Translations under genes and position numbers: made by a program
NCBI GenBank assembly: GCA_002373085.1
Contig: DFJP01000102.1
Span: forward strand, 1-26,106
Reading direction: 5' to 3'
Length of the DNA: 26,106 nucleotides
Source: Caryophanales bacterium UBA3668
GTDB lineage: Bacteria; Bacillota_I; Bacilli_A; RFN20; CAG-826
The notes under the pieces: model-generated
Database searches by the model: none
What the model saw: only the letters and a program-made list of their open reading frames with translations
Told to the model about the DNA's origin: nothing
Part shown: positions 21,923 to 26,106 of the stretch, piece by piece
Position numbering within the stretch: position 1 is the stretch's first letter
Layout of the letters: each line of letters opens with the position of its first letter

Positions 21923-23753
21923 AGAGTTCACTAGGAGTGACAATCAAATCCCACTTCCAGGCGAATAGGTCTTCATCTTTGATATCCACTGAGAATGGGA
22001 GGATTTCTTCTTCAAGTTCGTCGATCTTCTCAATCTTTTTATTTAGATAATCATCTAATCTTTCAATCGTGGTTTCTAATCTTCCCTTAAGGAATGAGAG
22101 TCTTCCATCCATTACTTCGTAACCGAATCCTCTATTCTCTTTATCCCACCTTGCTTTGAAAGATTTCTTAAATGTATCTAATAACTTTATGATTAATGGA
22201 ATATCTTTATTCTTTAAGGTTTTAAGAGTGTTCATGTCTTTTAAGTGATACGCTTTTCTTAGTCTTACACCTAGATCAACCTTCTCTTTGAGAAGATTAA
22301 TTAAGTCATACATATTCTCATAGATATATGAATAATATTTACTTTCTTCTTTTGCTTTCTTTAGTTTTGGAAGATAAGAAGCATATCGATCTCGATAATC
22401 ATCTTTTACAGTTTTATCAAATAAGCCAAGCATTGGATCTTGATATAAATAGAAACGACCACAATTGGTTTCTTTTGGATAATCAACATCAAATAATTCA
22501 TTCGAAGAGTCTAATAGATACATGTTCTCTAACTTCTCTTCGCATACTGCAAGTAAGAGTGATTTAACTGCCTCTAAATCATTCTTACCTTCATAATCAA
22601 ATACCGAATATAACGCTAAAGTTGGAAGCGCGGTGTAGTTAGAGCATTCTGCCCCACTATCACCCCAGGTCGTCACCATCACATCTTTGACTTTATATTC
22701 AATCATTGACTCTAAAGCAAATGCGCTTCTCGCTAAAGCTAATTTAATGAATGGAGAGAAGGTTGCCCAGTTCCATGCTCCACCTGCAAAATAAGTAGGG
22801 TTATCTAAAGATAAATACTTCTTTACCATATCATCATAGATTTTTTTATTATCGTGATAATAATCCCAATAGATTAAAGTGACATCTTTAGGAATCATCG
22901 CTTTAATTTCTGGAGTTAAGTCTTTATCAGAATAATAATTACCATCAACATTGACTAATCGATAATACATGTCTCCCCAAATGATTGGGTGGAAATCATA
23001 TTTCTTACAAATCTCAATAACTCTTTTTAAGTGGTTATTAAATAATTCAGTTCTATCTTTTGGGAGTCCATGGATATTTTTATATTTTCCGAGTCCAAGT
23101 CCCCAACATTCATCCATTCCTAAGTGGATTAATTTACTATCATAGTCTTCTCTACATGTTTTAATCATTTCTTCGATAAAAACATAAGTCTTTTCTTCTT
23201 CCACCATGACGTTGGTTGGCCCATCTGTAACACTAGAGAAAGCATCCCATCTTAAAGTTCTTCCTAAGTGATCTAATGTTTCAATACATGGAACTAGTTC
23301 CACTCCTAATGAGTTACCATATTCCACTAGTTCTCGAATATCTTCTTTTGTGTATCTACCTCTAAGATAACCAAAATATGGATATTTTTTCATTTCATAT
23401 GTGTCTTCGGTGTATAGCATTAATCTATTCATTCCAAACAAGGCCATTATCATAATGACTTTTTTCACTTGGCTAATCTTAAATGTTGCATTTCTAGAAA
23501 CATCAATCATCCAGCAATTAGATTCAAAATGACGATGATAAGTGACATCATATCTATTTTCGTTTGCTCTTTCTTTAATGATTGTGAGTCCTCTAAATAA
23601 AGAAGATAGTTGTCCATATTTAATGACGACTTCTTTATCATTTCTACTTACTTGGAGCAAAGATTTATCATTATCTTCCAGATAAGTAATGTTAAGAGAG
23701 GAAAAATATTTTTCACCAAGAAACTCTTTTGCGGTTTTAATCATCTCATTCAT
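21921..23753 (-). CDS. GH20 beta-N-acetylhexosaminidase (cytoplasmic)
   Basis: A 610-residue exo-acting hydrolase that removes terminal beta-linked GlcNAc or GalNAc by substrate-assisted catalysis. After an N-terminal alpha/beta domain (about 1-75), the barrel starts at CWMIDVSRNATF (80-91). The catalytic Asp-Glu pair is Asp214-Glu215 in HLGMDECWGLG, and downstream strands include HPIIWGDMYYR and VTTWGDSGAEC. The C-terminal 170 residues are helical. There is no signal peptide, so it acts on imported oligosaccharides. Length and layout resemble intracellular hexosaminidases such as streptococcal GH20C. Its start overlaps the stop of the NahK-like kinase gene (ATGA), so the two are translationally coupled: the enzyme releases HexNAc and the kinase phosphorylates it. 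It is the last gene of an operon with the ABC ATPase. Confidence 0.92.
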   Translation of the reverse strand: MNEMIKTAKEFLGEKYFSSLNITYLEDNDKSLLQVSRNDKEVVIKYGQLSSLFRGLTIIKERANENRYDVTYHRHFESNCWMIDVSRNATFKISQVKKVIMIMALFGMNRLMLYTEDTYEMKKYPYFGYLRGRYTKEDIRELVEYGNSLGVELVPCIETLDHLGRTLRWDAFSSVTDGPTNVMVEEEKTYVFIEEMIKTCREDYDSKLIHLGMDECWGLGLGKYKNIHGLPKDRTELFNNHLKRVIEICKKYDFHPIIWGDMYYRLVNVDGNYYSDKDLTPEIKAMIPKDVTLIYWDYYHDNKKIYDDMVKKYLSLDNPTYFAGGAWNWATFSPFIKLALARSAFALESMIEYKVKDVMVTTWGDSGAECSNYTALPTLALYSVFDYEGKNDLEAVKSLLLAVCEEKLENMYLLDSSNELFDVDYPKETNCGRFYLYQDPMLGLFDKTVKDDYRDRYASYLPKLKKAKEESKYYSYIYENMYDLINLLKEKVDLGVRLRKAYHLKDMNTLKTLKNKDIPLIIKLLDTFKKSFKARWDKENRGFGYEVMDGRLSFLKGRLETTIERLDDYLNKKIEKIDELEEEILPFSVDIKDEDLFAWKWDLIVTPSEL

Positions 23754-24829
23754 TTTTGTAATCCTCCCATAATCTCATCCACTATTCGAGTGAGCTCATT
23801 CATATTGAGAAGTATGCGTTCTGCTAAAGTGATTTGAGTGCGACTTCTAATAAGATTATGTTCATCGTAATCAACCTTAAAATAGACATTGCCTCTAAAG
23901 TAGTCTTCTAAAAATCTCATTCCACATTCAATTGTGAGTAAATAAATAGAATATGGAATAAGTTCTATTTCTCTTTTAGTTAAGTCATCTTTCATCTCTG
24001 AAAGGTAACCCTTCATATATTCTTTAAAGATAACAAAATCAACCTTTAACTTTGTTAAATCTCTGCTATCTTCGTTTTCTCCAGTAAATAAACTTCTAAA
24101 GGCGTCACCAATATCAAACAAGAAAGAGCCAGACATTACAGTATCTAAATCAATAACTGCACTTACTTCATGAGTAATCTTATCAAATAAGACATTATTA
24201 ATCTTTGGATCGTTATGAGTAACGTGAGATTTAATTGTCCCTTCTTTTAAGCCATCCATCACCTTAGAATAAGTGTCTTTATGGTTAATGATATAAGAGG
24301 CTTCTTGCTCCGCTCTTACGCGTTTAGAAAAGCTTGCGCTCTTATAAGCATCTAAGAAGTTTTGAAATCTTTTTGGAGTGTTATGAAAATCTTTAATCGT
24401 ATCGGTTAAAGTTGAAGTATCAACGTCCGCTAATAAATGATGGAAATTACCAAATGCACTACCAAGTTTAAAAGCTAAAGAAGGGCTTTCTTTAATGCTT
24501 TCATAGCAAACCGTGTCCTTGATAAAGCGAAGCATACGGTAAAAGTGACCATTTACTTCAATGTATAGTTTTCCTTCCGCTGTTGGGATGATATCAAGTG
24601 AGTTCTCACCTTTCTCTTTGATGTGCTTAGTAACGATTTCAATATTGTTCATTAATCCCGCGACATCTTTAAACGCGTTTACATTAATTTCTTGAAGAAT
24701 ATATTCGTCTTCACTAGTGACGATGCGATAAGTAGAGTTGATATGGCCATTACCAAAAGGCTCGACAGAAATAACATTTCCTGCAAGCTTAAAGTTTTTT
24801 AATAGAGAGGTGATTCTATTATTCGCCAT
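23750..24829 (-). CDS. NahK-like N-acetylhexosamine 1-kinase (APH-fold phosphotransferase)
   Basis: A 359-residue kinase of the aminoglycoside-phosphotransferase fold. It has the nucleotide-loop FGNGHINSTY (25-34), the catalytic HND (205-207) with Asn211 in THNDPKINNVLFD, and the metal-binding IDLDTVMSGSFLFDIGDAFRS (226-246). The combination 'GNGHIN.TY' plus 'HND.K..NVL.D' plus 'IDLDTVM.G....D.GDA.R' is that of N-acetylhexosamine 1-kinases such as bifidobacterial NahK. The product would be GlcNAc- or GalNAc-1-phosphate. It stops with TGA overlapping the GH20 start, and begins 5 bases after the ATPase gene, with GGAGAAG as its ribosome site. This placement between a hexosaminidase and a sugar ATPase supports an amino-sugar salvage role. 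I leave the symbol blank because the substrate is not proven. Confidence 0.87.
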   Translation of the reverse strand: MANNRITSLLKNFKLAGNVISVEPFGNGHINSTYRIVTSEDEYILQEINVNAFKDVAGLMNNIEIVTKHIKEKGENSLDIIPTAEGKLYIEVNGHFYRMLRFIKDTVCYESIKESPSLAFKLGSAFGNFHHLLADVDTSTLTDTIKDFHNTPKRFQNFLDAYKSASFSKRVRAEQEASYIINHKDTYSKVMDGLKEGTIKSHVTHNDPKINNVLFDKITHEVSAVIDLDTVMSGSFLFDIGDAFRSLFTGENEDSRDLTKLKVDFVIFKEYMKGYLSEMKDDLTKREIELIPYSIYLLTIECGMRFLEDYFRGNVYFKVDYDEHNLIRSRTQITLAERILLNMNELTRIVDEIMGGLQK

Positions 24830-24834
24830 AAATA

Positions 24835-26106
24835 TTATTCTTCTCCAAGGATAGAGTCTTCTTTATCGTTATCGTTTCTAAAAAGGTGAATCTTTTTCTT
24901 ATCAAAGTTAACTTTGACAATGGAGTTACGTTCCATACTTACTCTTCCAGGAACCTTGATAACGATTGAGGATGTAGATTCACGGATATTAAGTTCCTTT
25001 TCTAAATCAAAATCAGAGTAGAGAAGTGTCTCACTTCCAAGTGATTCAGTGATTGAAACCTTAACTTCAAATTCACCTTTATCATCGATATGAATGTCTT
25101 CACTTCTAATACCTAAAATCGCGGAATGTTCGTTTCCATCAAGGTATTCTTCTTCGATCTTTCTCATCTCTTTGAGATTAAGATCTAATTTATTTCCCAT
25201 TGGTAATTCAACATGGAGTTTCTCACCAACTTTTTTAATCATAACTTCATAGAAGTTCATTTGAGGAGTTCCTAAGAATCCGGCAACGAATCTATTCTTT
25301 GGGAAATCATATAATCTACTAGGAGTGTCAATTTGTTGAACGTATCCAGCGCTTAAAACAACAATTCTAGTTCCCATAGTTAAGGCTTCAACTTGGTCAT
25401 GAGTAACATAAATAAATGTTGTATCAAGTTTGTCATAGAGTTTAGTGATTTCCACTCTCATTTGAGCTCTTAATTTCGCATCTAAGTTAGATAATGGTTC
25501 ATCTAATAAGAAGAGTTTAGGAGTTCTAACAATTGCTCTTCCTAAGGCCACTCTTTGACGTTGTCCACCAGACATATTTGCAGGTAAACGTTTAAGCAAT
25601 GGTTCAATATCTAAAATTTGAGCAGCTTCTTTAATACGACGATCAATTTCTTCTTTAGAGAAGTGTTTATCAACATATAAAGTTACTGGGTTAGTTTCAA
25701 AATATTGAATATCGTCATTAATCTTTTCTAGTTGAGCTTCATAAGTAGAAAGGTTTTCACTCTTTCTATTTTCAAGCACTAATTCGTAAGAGATTTTGTC
25801 ATATTGCTTTTTAATAGCTTTATATTCTTTGGAGTTTTCTTCTAAACCAGTCATTGAGTTTTTAATCTCTTCAACTTTAGTTTCTAACTCTTTTCCTTTT
25901 TCGAAAGCTTTTCTTGCTTTAGCAATATCGCCTTCCATCTTTTTGGCGTCTCTTTTTAAACTTGCGATAAGTTTAGTGTCGATACCTTTAATTGGATTAC
26001 CACTTTCGTCTAGTTTTGGGAAAGGAACTTTCATGTTTCTTAAGCCGAACGCCATATTGTCATAAGCAGTCATGTGTGGATATAACGCATAGTTTTGGAA
26101 CACCAT
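24835..26106 (-). CDS. MsmK/UgpC-type sugar ABC ATPase with coiled-coil insertion (N-terminus outside window)
   Basis: 423 residues of the cytoplasmic ATPase of a carbohydrate importer are in view. The right edge cuts off the Walker A part, and the first Met shown is internal. The sequence starts at the Q-loop ([22 protein letters not shown]). It continues with the signature MSGGQRQ (178-184), Walker [18 protein letters not shown]-loop YVTHDQ, and a C-terminal OB/TOBE regulatory domain (about 290-423). Between GLRNMKVP and [15 protein letters not shown], which are adjacent in ordinary family members, sits an extra block of about 120 residues (29-149 here), rich in Lys/Glu heptads. Longer UgpC-like ATPases are known in mycoplasmas. 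It leads the operon with kinase and GH20. Such ATPases often serve several importers, so it may drive the permeases at the left edge too. Confidence 0.94.
   Translation of the reverse strand: MVFQNYALYPHMTAYDNMAFGLRNMKVPFPKLDESGNPIKGIDTKLIASLKRDAKKMEGDIAKARKAFEKGKELETKVEEIKNSMTGLEENSKEYKAIKKQYDKISYELVLENRKSENLSTYEAQLEKINDDIQYFETNPVTLYVDKHFSKEEIDRRIKEAAQILDIEPLLKRLPANMSGGQRQRVALGRAIVRTPKLFLLDEPLSNLDAKLRAQMRVEITKLYDKLDTTFIYVTHDQVEALTMGTRIVVLSAGYVQQIDTPSRLYDFPKNRFVAGFLGTPQMNFYEVMIKKVGEKLHVELPMGNKLDLNLKEMRKIEEEYLDGNEHSAILGIRSEDIHIDDKGEFEVKVSITESLGSETLLYSDFDLEKELNIRESTSSIVIKVPGRVSMERNSIVKVNFDKKKIHLFRNDNDKEDSILGEE

Overview
The window is a dense, AT-rich carbohydrate-utilisation locus from a low-GC Gram-positive bacterium, most likely a Mollicutes-related or Erysipelotrichia-like member of the Bacilli. 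Four things point there: lipobox lipoproteins, surface proteins held by a bare C-terminal membrane helix plus a Lys/Arg tail with no LPXTG motif, a sugar ABC ATPase with a long coiled-coil insertion, and promoters of TTGnnn-17-TAnnnT type. TGA is used as a stop in at least two genes (the phosphorylase-like gene and the kinase), so this is the standard code and not Mycoplasma/Spiroplasma code 4. No gene-free stretch exceeds about 170 bases. I saw no tRNA, rRNA, CRISPR array or transposon.

Layout. (1) 1-2837, minus: solute-binding lipoprotein, MalF-type permease and MalG-type permease (cut by the left edge), with a promoter and LacI-type operator in front. (2) 3000-5825, minus: a LacI-family regulator and, upstream of it, a secreted Ig-like multidomain protein whose promoter carries a near-identical operator. 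(3) 5970-10108: a GH30 enzyme, an Ig-like lipoprotein, a cytosolic CBM9-like protein and a PIG-L deacetylase; the first three appear to have almost no 5' leader. (4) 10264-12747, plus: a divergent GH94-like phosphorylase. (5) 12737-16528, minus: an alpha-D-phosphohexomutase followed by a membrane-anchored GH16 glucanase. (6) 16685-21827, minus: a large Ig-like lipoprotein, a ROK regulator and a membrane-anchored surface protein. (7) 21921-26106, minus: an MsmK/UgpC-type ATPase (cut by the right edge), a NahK-like kinase and a GH20 hexosaminidase as a tight operon.

How the genes could work together (inference): surface GH16 cuts a beta-glucan, binding proteins hold it, the ABC importer takes up oligosaccharides, GH94-like phosphorolysis gives a sugar 1-phosphate that the phosphohexomutase converts to the 6-phosphate, and GH30 hydrolyses residual beta-glucosides. 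In parallel, GH20 releases N-acetylhexosamine, the NahK-like kinase phosphorylates it at C1, and the PIG-L enzyme may deacetylate amino sugars. Together this would fit fungal-type wall material (beta-glucan plus chitin-like oligomers) or mixed host/plant glycans; the sequence cannot decide.

The most interesting regulatory result is that the locus is split between two repeated palindromic operators. One (core GAAAACGATTTCC) precedes the two promoters next to lacI. The other (TTTTTAG-N7-AAAAAAT) sits at the promoters of the phosphohexomutase/GH16 operon, the big lipoprotein, the surface protein and the ROK gene itself.
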